From contig CM032131.1 in the NCBI GenBank assembly GCA_018894105.1, forward strand, positions 18,829,578-18,893,577: DNA of 64,000 bases. The letters run 5' to 3'. This DNA is from Jacaranda mimosifolia (taxonomy: Eukaryota; Streptophyta; Magnoliopsida; Lamiales; Bignoniaceae). Positions 24,321 to 36,809 of the stretch are shown here, piece after piece; within the stretch, counting starts at the first letter, position 1; every line of letters begins with the position of its first letter. The notes below the pieces were generated by a model. That model saw only the letters and a program-made list of their open reading frames with translations, ran no database searches and was not told where the DNA came from. Made by a program: the position numbers and the translations under genes.

Positions 24321-25205
24321 AGGGGTGTTCAAATCTAATCCAATCCAAAAAAAAAAAAAAAAACCAATGAACCGATTAAAAAAACAGAAAACCAATTAAA
24401 ATTGAATTTTTTTGGTTTAAATTGGATTTATTATTTTTTTATAACTGATCGGTTCGATTTGGTTTTTGGTTTGAGCCTAAAAAATCGATCCAATCCAAAC
24501 CGAACCGATTTATATACTAATAATATAAAAATATATATTTTAATTATAAAAATATATTTAAATAAAACTAAACCTATAAGTGTAAAGTGTAAACCCTAAA
24601 CTTAATTTTCCACTTATTCTGTTTAGATTTAATTGTTGTTTATGTAAATTTTGGACATGTTTAGTTGGTGCATCAATCCTTAAAAACTAATTATGCTTGG
24701 AGGTTGCTGAAGGTATTGAATGTATTTGTTGCTGTCATTATGATTCTTAATAAGGATAGTCTCTGTTGGAATTTCCTTGGCTGTTTTAATTTTTTTTTTT
24801 ATTTTTTTGAACTGGAGATTCGAACCTATGTTGTACTAGAGGCTGCAATTTTGTCCCAGCTTCTTCTATTGTTGCTGGCCAATTACTTTTGGAAGTCAAA
24901 TTTGAAACTTGATGAATTTATGAATTATGTTTGTTGCTGACTTCTTGTGAATTTATATAATTTTATAATTTATGTGTTCTTACTTAATTTAGTTCAATTT
25001 TGTTGCCAAATAATATTATTTCTGCTTACTTTTCCAAAAAAGAAAAAATAAATTGAAAAATCGAATAACCGATTCAATCCAAATCGATTTAAAATGGATT
25101 GGATTTACAGTAATGATCTGCAAATCTATCCAAAAAATATTATATAATTTGGATCGATTAGCTTTTTACCCCAAAACCGATCCAATCAAATCTGCGAACA
25201 CCCCT
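24321..25205. mobile_element. MULE-like TIR element
   Basis: The ends AGGGGTGTTC and GAACACCCCT are perfect inverted repeats of 10 bases, with looser similarity inward (AAATCTAATCCAATCC against GCAGATTTGATTGGATC). The flanking duplication is ACTTGAACTT / ACTTGAACTA, 9 of 10 bases, a length typical of Mutator-like elements. Subterminal words CCAATCCAAA and AACCGATT repeat on both sides. The open frame at 24665-24940 has no recognisable domain. Confidence 0.75.
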
Positions 25206-25936
25206 ACTTGAACTACATATGAGGAGATCTTCCAACTTTCAATGTGGGATAAGTGTCTAACATTAGGCATAAAAGTTTTTTACACTGCCATGATTCCTCC
25301 ACACTTGTCTCATAATCAATATGGGATACCTCCGCATTCATAATCTTTTGCCCTTTTAGTTTCCCGCTTCACACTTTCACAATACCTATGAATTCCAACC
25401 AAATTGACATTAATCCATAAATTCAAATTATTTTTTAAACGTGTAATTAGTCTCAAATCCTAGTAATTTGATGCCAATTACAACAAAATCGTACCTACTT
25501 AAACGTTTAATAATGCTTTCTCTTAATTTAAGATATAACGTAACATTAATTAATTGTACACGCAATCAATCATCCACATAATTATTTTCCTCTAGTAGTC
25601 TTAAGCCTTATCCCCTCGGAGAAAACTAGTTCTAAAAAGGCAGTGCCACTCTCAGAAACAACTTTTAACTATTTCCAATTTTGTCTTCTTCTAGCAACCC
25701 ACTTGATAATCATTAGAAAAATTTCATCGAGATACACATGGTTACTTGTTTAATCATACGTTATGTGATCACTTTTTTTCGTAATTATCCATGAGGCTTG
25801 ATTGATTGGCACGGGCAAGGCTAAAAAGGACATTTCAAGTTAATGCTAACATTCTATATAAAGAGGCGAAGCGGTGCAGTTGGCCAATTGCCTTACTGCT
25901 GCGTCAATAATATAAATAATTATATATATATATTAA
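25206..25936 (+). promoter_or_regulatory. Promoter region of reductase copy 1
   Basis: A TATA box TATATAAAG lies at 25855-25863, 82 bases before the ATG at 25937. The 60 bases around it (CGGGCAAGGCT..AAAAGGACATTTCAAG, TTAATGCTAACA) recur upstream of copy 2 on the minus strand near 49170-49240, so the two promoters share ancestry. Confidence 0.65.
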
Positions 25937-26826
25937 ATGGAGGAGGTGAACAACAAATTTGTAGCAATTAGGGGTTACATAGATGGGAGGGCCCCAACTG
26001 AGTCTGATCTTGAAATTAAGACGGAAACAATTTCTTTGGCAGCAGCAATTAGAAGGAAAGAAGTTATTGTTAAAAATCTGTAGGTGTCAGTGGATCCCGG
26101 CCACCTCAATTGCACCAACACCAACAGCTCCGCTCATGCAGCCATATCTTTAACCCGCCTGTATCAACCCCGCCCAGGTATGTATATGTTATTTATGATT
26201 TTCTAATTTTATCTACATCTCATTTATTAATAAATTTTATTTACCCATACTATTAATAAAGAGCATATATATATATATATATTCCTTCTTGTGTGTTTTT
26301 AATTACTTTTCTAAAATATTTGTATTTTCTTTTTTTCAATCTTCATCTTGATGTTTACATAGAAAAACTATCATTTTGCTACTACCCTACTACTACCTAC
26401 TACCACGTAATAGTTCCATAAAAATAATACATGGATATATATATTTTATTTTTTTGTAACTTTTTATTTATTTATTTTTTAATATTTCCAACTTCTTCCC
26501 CTAGATGTTATTTCCTCCATCTAAACTATTTCTTTACTATTATCTATATTTTTTAAAGCTGCATGAATGAGTTTCTATCTGATGTTAATTGATTTATTTC
26601 CCTCCCCCCTCACACCTTTGGAGGCTCTTTTACATAAGAACACGACCCCTCACCAAATGCGTGTCAGGGGACAATATCTTAAAAAGATTGGACCCCATAT
26701 TTAATTGATGGATCTGATCAATGCCAATATTCAAAAAAAAATTTAAAAAATAATATATGTAATGGCAGTATTAATTCAAGAGTTGTGCGATTCATTTTGA
26801 TAGGCCATTGATACTTATGGCGTGGG

Positions 26827-27577
26827 TAGACCTGGCAAAATTCTACCCGTACCCGTGGGTACCCAAAAAATTACGGGTAATGGGTCTTGTTTTTCCAACC
26901 CAAAAAATTACGGGTAATTTTACCTGTACCCAATTTACCCGCCGCTTTTTGGGCCGGCCTGTGGGTACCCGCGGGTTACCCGTATTTATAAATATTTTTT
27001 TTTTATTATTTTATATAATATATATTTACATATAAATATTTTATATTTATAACAAATTAAATTAAAAATTATATCATAAAATAAAATTCTAAATAACAAA
27101 AATCCCTTCCCAAAAACATGGATGCAACATCTTCTTCTACAATGACAACAATGTTCGACTGATATTTAAACTTTCAATTCAAAAAACTTTTGGCATGTAA
27201 TGGATTTAAATTTGAACTTTTGAATGTAATGTACTTTAAATTTGGTAGACTTTGAATATTTAAGATGTAAGTTTTAAACTACAATATTATTAATGTACTT
27301 TAGGTATTTGTTCAATTTAATATTTGAAATTTTTAGTTTTTTTCGTTGTTTGAGTTTTATTTAGTTAAAATTTGAGCAACATCATGTAAGTCACAAGTTG
27401 GATATTAATTTACCTCTAAATATAAAAAAATAAAAATTGGGTACCCACGGGTTACCCGTTACCCGTGAGGATGGGTAACGGGTCCCCTACTTCGTATCCA
27501 ATAAAAAACGGGTAAATTTACCCAACCCGTTGTTACCCGTGATTGGGTTACCCACGGGTACCCAATTACCAGGTCTA
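26827..27577. mobile_element. hAT element inserted in exon 2 of reductase copy 1
   Basis: Ends are TAGACCTGGCAAAA and, inverted, TAGACCTGGTAATTGGG. The 8-bp duplication GGCGTGGG (26819-26826 and 27578-27585) is exon sequence: removing the element and one duplicate restores the reading frame through TYGVGQVVAFG. Both sides carry many GGGTACCC and TTACCCGT words, which form an extended imperfect palindrome. There is no transposase. A relative begins at 63330. Confidence 0.9.
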
Positions 27578-27741
27578 GGCGTGGGTCAAGTGGTGGCGTT
27601 CGGACAACCTAATTTAGCAAAGGATGACCTTGTGGATGGGATACTCAGATGGGGTGAGTACACAGCGGTAGAAGAAGGCAGGCTCTTGAAAAAAGTTGGA
27701 TCCAATGGGCTTGGCTTTGCCTCACCATGTTGGGCCTCTTG

Positions 27742-28243
27742 GTAAGTTGACTATTTTCTTTTTAATTTCATATTTTTCTAAAAAAAAGACCTATCACTTT
27801 AACATTGGAAATTGCATTTAATATATAAGCTTTTACAAATTACAAAATATTATATCTTGCATTTATTTAGCTTTGAAAGCTAGGATGATCTTTCAGTAAT
27901 AAATGAAATAAACTTTTCATCAATTTAGTAGAACTAGAGGATATAACTAAGCTTGAATTTGCTTTTTTTTTTTTGAAAGAAAAAGATAATAAAGTGAGTT
28001 TTCCTTAATTTTATTATTTCTTCGAGAATTTATAATTAAATTTTCATGACACTGTTTTTGAAGCTTATAAGTTTTTCTTCAAAATTTCTTATCAAAGAAT
28101 CTAAACATCTCAATGAATTCTATACAATTTGTAGTAGCTAGCACTTTAACCACTTCAAATGTTGGTCGCCTTAATCAGTAATAATAATAGCCGAATCAAT
28201 GTGGGATAGGGATAAAGTAAAAAAAAAAAAAAAAATATCAGAT
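27742..28243 (+). other. Intron 2 of copy 1, left part
   Basis: It aligns by eye with 51655-51942 and 57301-57470, the intron 2 halves of copy 3 on either side of the copia element. It is therefore the unoccupied counterpart of that insertion site, around AAGATAATAAAGTGAG near 27984-28000. Confidence 0.65.
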
Positions 28244-29032
28244 CACTACAAGAGAATAGGGTTTCATACAGAATTTTAGAGATGGATTTTTTTCCGTCTC
28301 TAATTTTGATTAAGTAGAGAGGGATTCAGAGATGGAAGTAAATTTCATCTAAAATTAATAAAATAATTACAAAATAAAGACAGATTTAGAGATGGTTTTA
28401 ATTTTCATCAAAATTTAATAAAATATATTTAAATGGGCAAAAAAAGACAGAAATAGACACGGATATTGAGATGGAGACATTTTATGTCATTAATCCATCA
28501 ATCTTTCTTAAAAAAATTATAAATAATTTGTGACAGAAGCATTCCGTCTCAATATATATATATAATACTTTTGTCCTAAAATGAATGCCTCATTGTCCTA
28601 AAGCAAACATTTTCTTATTTCTCATAATAAAAACAAACTTTTCTTTTGGCTGATTTCTTATATTAATTTTTAGCAATTTTAATATAATAAAAGTTTCATA
28701 TCGTATTATTAATGTTTTTTTTATTTATACACACGCAAGCATATCAGGAGTCCTTTAGGGTTCAAACTCCTGACCTCCCACATCATGTGGGAGACTTATG
28801 CCATTGGGCCACATGCCACTTGAGTTATTGAATATTATTCTTTCCTTTAAGTAATTAAGTAGCTAAGTAATTAGGCAATTGATTGGTCAATATAAGTCAT
28901 CAAATATAGAAGAAAAAAATAAAAAAGTGACTTGTCCTATGCCTTTTCTAATGTACAGTAGCACATACCTTTATAGAAGTTTTTTTTTCTTTTTATTAAA
29001 AATTAATTTTTTCGGATGTACAATCAGACAAA

Positions 29033-32000
29033 TTGTACATGCCTGAGGCTTGCTATGATCGACTTATGTCGATCATCAAAAGCATGTTTCCAGAAAGTGA
29101 AAAGTTGCTTGATAGCTTTTACAAGACTAAAAAGCAATTGGGAAACTTGGGGCTAGGTTACGAGAAAATTGATGCTTGTATAATTAATTGCATGTTATAC
29201 TACAAAGAAAATAAGGATCTCCAAGAATGTCTTGTCTGTAGTCATCCTCGCTGCAAGCCAAGGAAATCGGGGGCTAGGAAAAAGAGATTCCATACAATGT
29301 GCTTCGTTACTTTCCATTAATTAATACCTAGATTGCAAAGGCCATATGCATCTAAGTATACCTGTGAGAACATGACTTGGCATGCTAAAAATCATTGTGA
29401 AAGTGGATGTATGATGCTCCCAGCTTATGGTGAGGCATGGAAGCATTTTGATCACAATTATCCATCATTTGCCTTAGACTCACATAATGTACACCTTGGG
29501 TTATGCACGGATGGCTTTAGTCCATTTGGTAGTTCAAGAACCTCGTACTCTTGTTGGCCTGTGATTATAACCGTGTACAATCTTCCTCCATGGATATGCA
29601 TGCAGCAGTCTTTCATGTTCCTTAACATGGTAATTCGGGGCCCCAAAAGTCCAGGAAAAAAATCTTGATGTGTTTTTACGACCTCTAATAGATGAGTTGA
29701 AAACATTGTGGAACACTAGGGTTGAAACTTATGATGTTTGTAGCAAAAAAAACTTTCAAATAAGGGTAGCACTTTTGTGGACAATTAGTGATTTTCCTGC
29801 CAATGCAATGCTATCTGGTTGGAGTATCTATGGTTGGTTGGCCTATCCATATGGTATGGAAAACAATAAATCTTTTAAGCTTCAATTTTGGGAAAAAAAC
29901 TTCTTGGTTTGATTATCATCGCCAATTCTTACCTTCTGATCATCCTTTTAGAAAACAAGTATATAAGTTTCACAGGGGTAGAATTGAAACTGATCTACCA
30001 CCTTCTCACTTAAGTGGTCAGAGAATGCATCATTTGGTTCAGGGGCTTCTAGATATCACATTTTGCAACCTATCCAATAATTCAAAAGTAATTCAGGGAT
30101 TCGGTAAAACTCATAATTGGGTGAAGAAAAACATTTTCTGCGAGTTATCTTACTGGCACACAAACCTTATTCGACATAATTTAGATGTAATGTGTATTGC
30201 AAAAAATGTTTTTGATAACATTTTCAACATTGTGATGGATGTCAAAGATAAAACTAAAGATAATGCAAAAGCTCGGAAAGATTTAGAGAAGTATTGTAGT
30301 CGTCCTAAACTGTATTTGTTTGAGGATGCAAATGGGAAAGTCTACAAGCCTAAAGCACCTTACAGTTTGACTAAAGCACAGATAAAAGAAGTGTGCACTT
30401 GAGCAAAATCTTTAAAATTTCCAGATGAATATTCATCGAATATAGCTCGTTGTGTGAACAAGAATGAATGCAAGTTCTATGGGATGAAAAGCTATGATTG
30501 TCATGTGTTCATGGAAAGATTGCTCCTAATTGCATTTCGAGATCTACTTCCAAGACCAATTTGGGGAGCATTAACTGAGCTCTGAAAAGCCATGATTGTC
30601 ATGTGTTTATGGAAAGATTGCTCCTAATTGCATTTTGAGATCTACTTCCAAGACCAATTTAGGGAGCATTAACTGAGCTCAGTAATTTTTTTAGGAGCAT
30701 TTGTGCAACAATGTTGCATGTGGAGCACATAGAGCAACTTGGAAAGAACATTGTTGAGATTCTATGCAAACTAGAAAAGATCTTTCCCCTAGGGTTCTTC
30801 AATTCTATGGAGCACTTGCCCATTCATCTTGCATATGAAGCAAAGGTTGGTGGGCCTATCCAATACTCATGGATGTATCCTTTTGGAAGATAATTTTCTA
30901 TATTTATTCATTTTTAAGTAATAATAAAAACTTGAAGGAACTAATTCAAAATCAATGTTAATGCATTTTAGGTTTTTATACCACTTGAAGAAAAAGGTAG
31001 GTAATCGAGCTCGAGTGGAAGCTTCTATTGTTGAGGCATACATGACTGAGGAACTTTCAAAATTTTGTTCCTCTTATTTTGAACCACAAGTAAGAACTAG
31101 GTTAAATCAAGTTCCACGAAGTGATGATGGAGGGATGGTGGATTGGTGTGGTAGCTTATCTATTTGTACACACCCTGGACGATCTCTTGGTTTGAGAATT
31201 ATGGTTAGATATCTAAGTGAGGAAGAGTTGAGAGTTGCCCATTGGTATATCTTGATGAATTGTGTCGAGATCGACCCCTTTGTGAAGTGAGTTTTTTAAC
31301 TTTTAGTTTTTAGTTTATTTTTTGGTCAAATATTATATAAAATGATACAAACTCATCTTATATATCATGTAAAGGAATTTTGATGAAGAAAAGAGATTAT
31401 AATTCCAAATGATGAATGAGAGAGAACTTGACATTTTACGTGATGAAGACTTCCCTCGATGGCTACTTGCTCATGTAAGTGGTTCATAAATTATGGCCAT
31501 ATAAATTTTTAGCTAATTTAAGATATGTCATCTCATGCTACTTGCTTATTTCTTAATAGTGTCAAGGTGTTGATAATGGAATTGATGACAACATAAGAAA
31601 GCTAGTATATGGCCCGAATCGTTGAGTTTTATGCTACAAAGGATACTTTGCTAATGGATTCAAGTTTCACACTTTGGCATATGGACAGACTAAAACAACA
31701 GCAAACTATGGTGTTTGTGTTTTAGGAAGCACCTACGATAAACACAACATGGACTTCTATGGGTTGGTAGAAGAAATTTTGGAGTTGGAATATTATGGTG
31801 GGGGGGGTGTCGTAGTTTTGTTTAAGTGTCATTGGTTTGACACTTCGAATAAAGGGATGAAAGTCCATGCAACTTGATTTGTCGAAATTTAATCATAAAT
31901 CAAAGTTGCAAATGAATGACCCTTTTATATTAGCCTCTCAAGCTTATCAAGTGTATTATACTAATTTTCCCAGGATGAAAAATGATAGGCGTGATTGATG

Positions 32001-32328
32001 GGTTGCATGCAAAATAGAAGCCAGAGGCAGGTTTGACATTCCAAAAGTTGCAGCATAAGATGATAATGTCGAACCAAGGGTTGAGAATGCATTTCAAGAA
32101 GTTGAAGCATTTGCTCCACAACCTATTCTTGTGGGAGTTGATATTGATGAGGTTAACATTGCTCTGAATGCTTATCCAAAAGAATTAGATTTGGATGAAA
32201 TTGAGGACATTCTTCGTGCTATGAGTGATACTCTCAGGTCTCATGACAATGAGGAGCAAGAGGATGAAGATGATGAAGAAGAAGAAGAAGAAGAATGTGA
32301 TGAATGTGAAACAGAAGAAAATGAATAG
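29033..32328 (+). pseudogene. CACTA transposase (TNPD / Tnp2 type), decayed
   Basis: Fragments occur in family order. They are the N-terminal part (29033-29317, with LLDSFYKTKKQLGNLGLGYE), the catalytic core (29334-29668, with GLCTDGFSPFG, whose Asp is in the expected DGF motif), and the continuation (29670-30402, with ISDFPANAMLSGWS, FLPSDHPFR). A DUF4218-like region follows (30560-31290, GALTEL, HLPIHLAYEAKVGGP, WMYPF), then a DUF4216-like one (31674-31876, MDFYGLVEEILELEY). The tail is acidic (32131-32325, run of Glu). The usual N-terminal transposase-associated domain is missing, and frames change at about 29318, 29668, 29900 and 30402. A 98-bp tandem duplication at about 30486-30680 further disrupts it. 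It is not functional as it stands. Confidence 0.85.
30486..30680 (+). repeat. 98-bp tandem duplication in the transposase
   Basis: The block starting GAAAAGCTATGATTGTCATG is repeated 98 bases later with few changes (GAAAAGCCATGATTGTCATG). Both copies end ATTAACTGAGCTC. As 98 is not a multiple of three, it shifts the frame, and the copies' high similarity suggests it is fairly recent relative to the element. Confidence 0.85.
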
Positions 32329-32658
32329 GATGAGGGAGACTATAATTCTAACGATAGTGATAGTGATATGAACACTGATGATTGACTATTTGTAATGTTT
32401 TGAGTTAAATACTTTGCAATATTAAAACATCATTTATGATGAATTCCATTTAATGAATGCTAGTTTTTTGTTATATTTTTTTATTTTTCAAGTTGTATAT
32501 ATTTATTTTAAATATGCATTAGATGATGTTTAAGATATATATATATTTGTAATTGATTAATACCTTAGTTGCTTATAGTAATTTTTGTCATAACTTCATC
32601 ACAATGTGAATTTTATCATGTTATTTAATTACTAATATGAGGTTTTCTTAATTGTAGG

Positions 32659-35061
32659 ATGTCGAGTAGAGGAAAGGGAGTTGGTGGTAGAAGAACATCT
32701 CGAGCTCGAGGCCATGGCAGAGGACGTGGGCGAGGGTCATCTTTCTACCTTCGTGATCAGAATGAAGATTTAATAGTTGATCATTTAGAACATAGAAAGG
32801 ATGTTGCTAGGGAATCAAAGCCTAATCTTGCTGTTGAGGTGTCAAGTGGGCAAGGTAATCTATTAGAGGCTCAGACAAGAGAATCTAACTAGAGGTCTTA
32901 GATATAAATACCTATTACATTTAATATTGTTATGCTTTAAATACTATTGTTTTGTTATGATTGTTTTCTTTTACAAGTATAAGAGTATAGTAACTAAAAA
33001 TATATTGTATTTCTTATTAATATTTTTTGGTTCAATTGCAAATCACCAGAGTTAGAATTAGATTTGGTCATTGGAGAAGAAAGTGAGGATGGTACTTGAC
33101 TTGCTCAGCGTATAGGAGCAAATCGGGACACATAGGTTCTTGCTAATCCAAACCAACATAAGAATATAAATGTGGCAGGCAACATGTTATTTTAATTATC
33201 AATTTTTCTTTATATTTAGTTTCATGTTTTAGTAAATACTGTAATAGTCACTTATATATTCTTTTCGATTCTTTATTACTCACTAGGTTCATTGAAACTG
33301 ATGTTGTTCGAGATATCACCAATGATATAAATGGGTATTTTACGAGGGTGTGGCCAAAATGGAAAAATGTACCTAAGGATGTTAAGGATTTACTTTGGGA
33401 GCACTTTAAGATAAGTATTACTCCTATACATTTTACTTTTCAAATTCGAATAATGGTCTGGTCTGATTATATTTTACTATTGTTAGTTGAGGTACATATG
33501 TGATGATTTAATAGACATGGAGATGAGAAAAGTGTGGAATGAAAATGCTGGGAATCTTTTCAGGGAGATGCTTTACACTGCTAGAGGAGAAGCACTATCT
33601 AGAGCTTATAAAGAGTTAGATTGTGAGAAATTAGGAACGCAACCTAAAATGATAGATATGATGGGAAGGGGACCTGAATGGCTAAATGAAAATGTATGGG
33701 ATGAATTGATTAAGAACTATTGGGCAACGAATGATTTTAAGAGAAAATATGAACTTGCTAGAAAAAATAGCATGATAGAGAAGGATGACTCCATCACTAA
33801 GCACACTTGTGGTTCAATTCCTTATAGGGCACACAAGGAGAAAATGGTAACTTTTAGTTTTCTATCTTTAAAATATTATTTTTATTATAGAGTAATATCA
33901 TTCTTTTTACTTGGTGTAGAGAAAAATGTTGGAGCGGGATGCGATTGATTTTGAAGTACTTGAATAAACACATAAAAAGAGAGCAACTGGAGGATTTGTG
34001 GATTCCAAATAAAAAAGAGTTAGTGTAAGTATACTTTCATTGAGATTTATACTATAGCAACATGAGTGATGGAGTTAAATTATGATCAACTATTGTTATT
34101 TGTTTATTTAGAAGATGTCTTATTGTTTATTTGTTACTATTGTTTTTTCTCTTTGGAGTTGAATAATGATGAACTTTGTTATTTATTTTTTGCTACAATG
34201 TTGGAGATATTTTTTATTTATGTTATTGGATTGTTTGCACTTGTTGGGAGATAAATAATGATGAACTTCTTATTTGTTTTCTTAATAATGTTGGTGAAAT
34301 TTTTGATTTTTTTTATTAGATTATTTTTGCTTGTTGGGAGTTAAGTTATGATAAACTATTGTTATTTATTTTTAGTTATAATGCTGGATGTACTTTTAAT
34401 TTGTATTATTGGATTGTTTTTGCTTGTTGGGAGTTAAATAATGGTTAATATTGTCATTTGGCTTTTGGTTATAATGTTGGAGATATTTTTTATTTGTATT
34501 ACTAGATTGTTTTTGTTTTCTAGCAGCTAAACAATGATGAGAATTGTTATTTATCTTTGAGTTTTTATGTTGAAGATACTTTAATTTTTGTGTTACTGGA
34601 TTCATTTTATTTATATGTTGAATAAATTGGACTAGTTTTCATATTATTATGTGACTTTCTTAATTGCATATATGGTTGACTTCATTTGTAGGAAGAGTAC
34701 ATGCCCAAAAGAGTTGCTTAGATCAATCAACTCACCCATCATTCGATTTATCAGATTACTGTGAAGTAATTGGTGGCCCATCTAAGCGACGAGAGTATGG
34801 AATTGGATGCAGCCAGCTATTTGAGGGAATAAGAAGTCGAAGCTCATCTCAATCATCTTTTGCAGGTGATAATGATGATAGGATTGGTAAGTTATCAAAA
34901 CTAGTTGAAGAAATGTGTGCTATTACTATAAAAATAGCAGATGATGCTAAAATGAGGGAAGAAATGGCCCAAAAAAGAGAGGAAGAAGAAAACAAGATAA
35001 GGGATGAAGAGAAGATGGGGCTAGAACTTATGCTTGAGGAAAATAGGAAAAGAGAGGAGTT
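32659..35061 (+). pseudogene. CACTA second gene (Transposase_24 / TNPA-like), with introns
   Basis: An N-terminal Arg/Gly-rich stretch (MSSRGKGVGGRRTSRARGHG, 32659-32889) is followed by probable exons. At 33297-33411 is DITNDINGYFTRVWPKWKNV; at 33487-33846, NAGNLFREMLYTARGEAL and GRGPEWLNENVWDELIKNYW; at about 33920-34026, a part with in-frame stops. A C-terminal exon at 34691-35061 has a Lys/Glu-rich coiled-coil-like tail (EEMAQKREEEENKIRDEEK). The WPKWKNVP, RxYWxxLIxYW-like and SxxNKxxR-like order fits the plant Transposase_24 family, a DNA-binding partner of TNPD. Stops between 33940 and 34020 make it a likely pseudogene. Confidence 0.75.
34066..34622 (+). repeat. Tandem repeat of about 90 bp inside a CACTA intron
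   Basis: About six imperfect units share GGAGTTAAATAATGATGAAC, TTATAATGTTGGAGATATTT and TTGGATTGTTTTTGCTTGTT. Unit starts fall near 34070, 34156, 34249, 34337, 34428 and 34525. It expands an intron of the second CACTA gene. Confidence 0.8.
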
Positions 35062-36270
35062 TTTTTAGGAGATGTTACGTAAAATGATTCAAGAGGTGGG
35101 GTAAACAAACCATCGCTTTCCCTGTGGATCTGGAACACGAGAGCAACAAGACTTTGGTGGAAAGTAATTGATATATCTTTCTCTTCATTGATATTATAGT
35201 GGTTGGTTACTGCTTTATTTGAACTATTAATGACTTGTTGATGTGCATACTTTTATTTTGTGGAAGAGTTATCTTATAAGATGAGATACTAATGAATTTA
35301 TTTGTGTGTTTATCAACTAATTAAATATGATGTTGGATGATGAGCTTGTGTATATGTTATTTTACAGCATTAGTTTTGGAAAAATAACATTTTTTCTATA
35401 AATTTGCATGAAAATAACCATCAAATATGATGATTAGAGACAAATTATAAATAGAATTAAATATAATTTTTAGATAGATCAAAGACGGTTCGTAAACGAA
35501 TTTAGAGACGGAATTGAAGATAATTTTGAGATAAATAATGGACAGTTTGAATGTCAAATTGTTACTTACAAAGACAGATCTGAGATAAATTAAAGACAAA
35601 TTCTAAGACTAATTTACCAACGGAATTCTGACAAAAATGCTGATGGAATTTAAGACAATTTGAGACAGAATTAAAGACATACATTTTCTAAATTGAAGAT
35701 GATTAGTCGTTATTTAAGATGGAAATTGACACGGAAAAAAAAAAAACCCAAATCCATCTTAAAATTTTAAGATCGATTTTTTTTCTTGTTTCGTGGATTA
35801 GCCACAGTGGCATCACCAACATATTTTGAGATGGAAATTTTTGTCTCAAAGTTTATTTTGAGACTAAAAATTCGAATATAGAGACAGATTTTTTCGTCTC
35901 TGAAGCCCTGTACTCCTGTTGTGGATGAAAATAAAGTATAAGAATCAAATTTTAAATGAATTAAATGCAAACTTAAGAATAACTTTTTTGATTCTTGAGA
36001 AATGAGTAAGAGAGATTGATCGAGAAAGATTTTTTGTTCTTATTCTCTTTTAAAAATAATTTTAATAAGAAGTGTATCGTTTGATTGATGCTGATACTCT
36101 AAAAAATATATCAACTATTTTAAAAAGAAAAAAGTTCGATTCCAAACAAATATTATTTTTAAGTTTTTATAAAATATTTAGAGTCAACATAATTATGGGA
36201 GAAAATAATTGTTTTAATTTGTTGATGGTTCTAACAAATTAAAAGAATATTAAAGACATGAATACTTTAA

Positions 36271-36462
<192 letters not shown>

Positions 36463-36809
36463 TAGTAAATAATTAACATGATTCTAATTAATCATGTTAC
36501 GTGTAACTAGGTTGATTTGCTTGAGGAAAAGCTTGGTTTTGATGATGCATTCAATTACAAGGAAGAGACTAATCTCAATTCAGCTCTAGAAAGGTTTTAA
36601 CTAGTAACCATATGCTATTTCGCCCACTCTGCACAATATTGAATTCTATTTTTGTTTTTTTTATTACTTGAGGCATGGTCGTGCAGGTACTTTCCTAACG
36701 GCATTGACACATATTTCGATAATGTGGGAGGTGAAATGCCATGGTGTAGAAACTTCTGTTTCATGGTGATAACATAGGAAAAAAGATTGTCCAGATCACA
36801 CATGAATGA

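Larger units (their letters stand above)
28244..35923 (+). mobile_element. CACTA (En/Spm) element with decayed transposase genes, 7.7 kb
   Basis: Ends are CACTACAAGAGAATAGGG and, inverted, CACAACAGGAGTACAGGG, flanked by a GAT duplication (28241-28243 and 35924-35926). Subterminal GAGATGGA / GAGACGGA repeats lie at 28260-28560 and 35440-35900. Inside are a TNPD-type transposase region (29033-32328) and a second gene of the Transposase_24/TNPA class (32659-35061), both on the plus strand. It sits in intron 2 of reductase copy 1, in the same direction as the host gene. Intron 2 of copy 3 lacks it. Confidence 0.93.
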
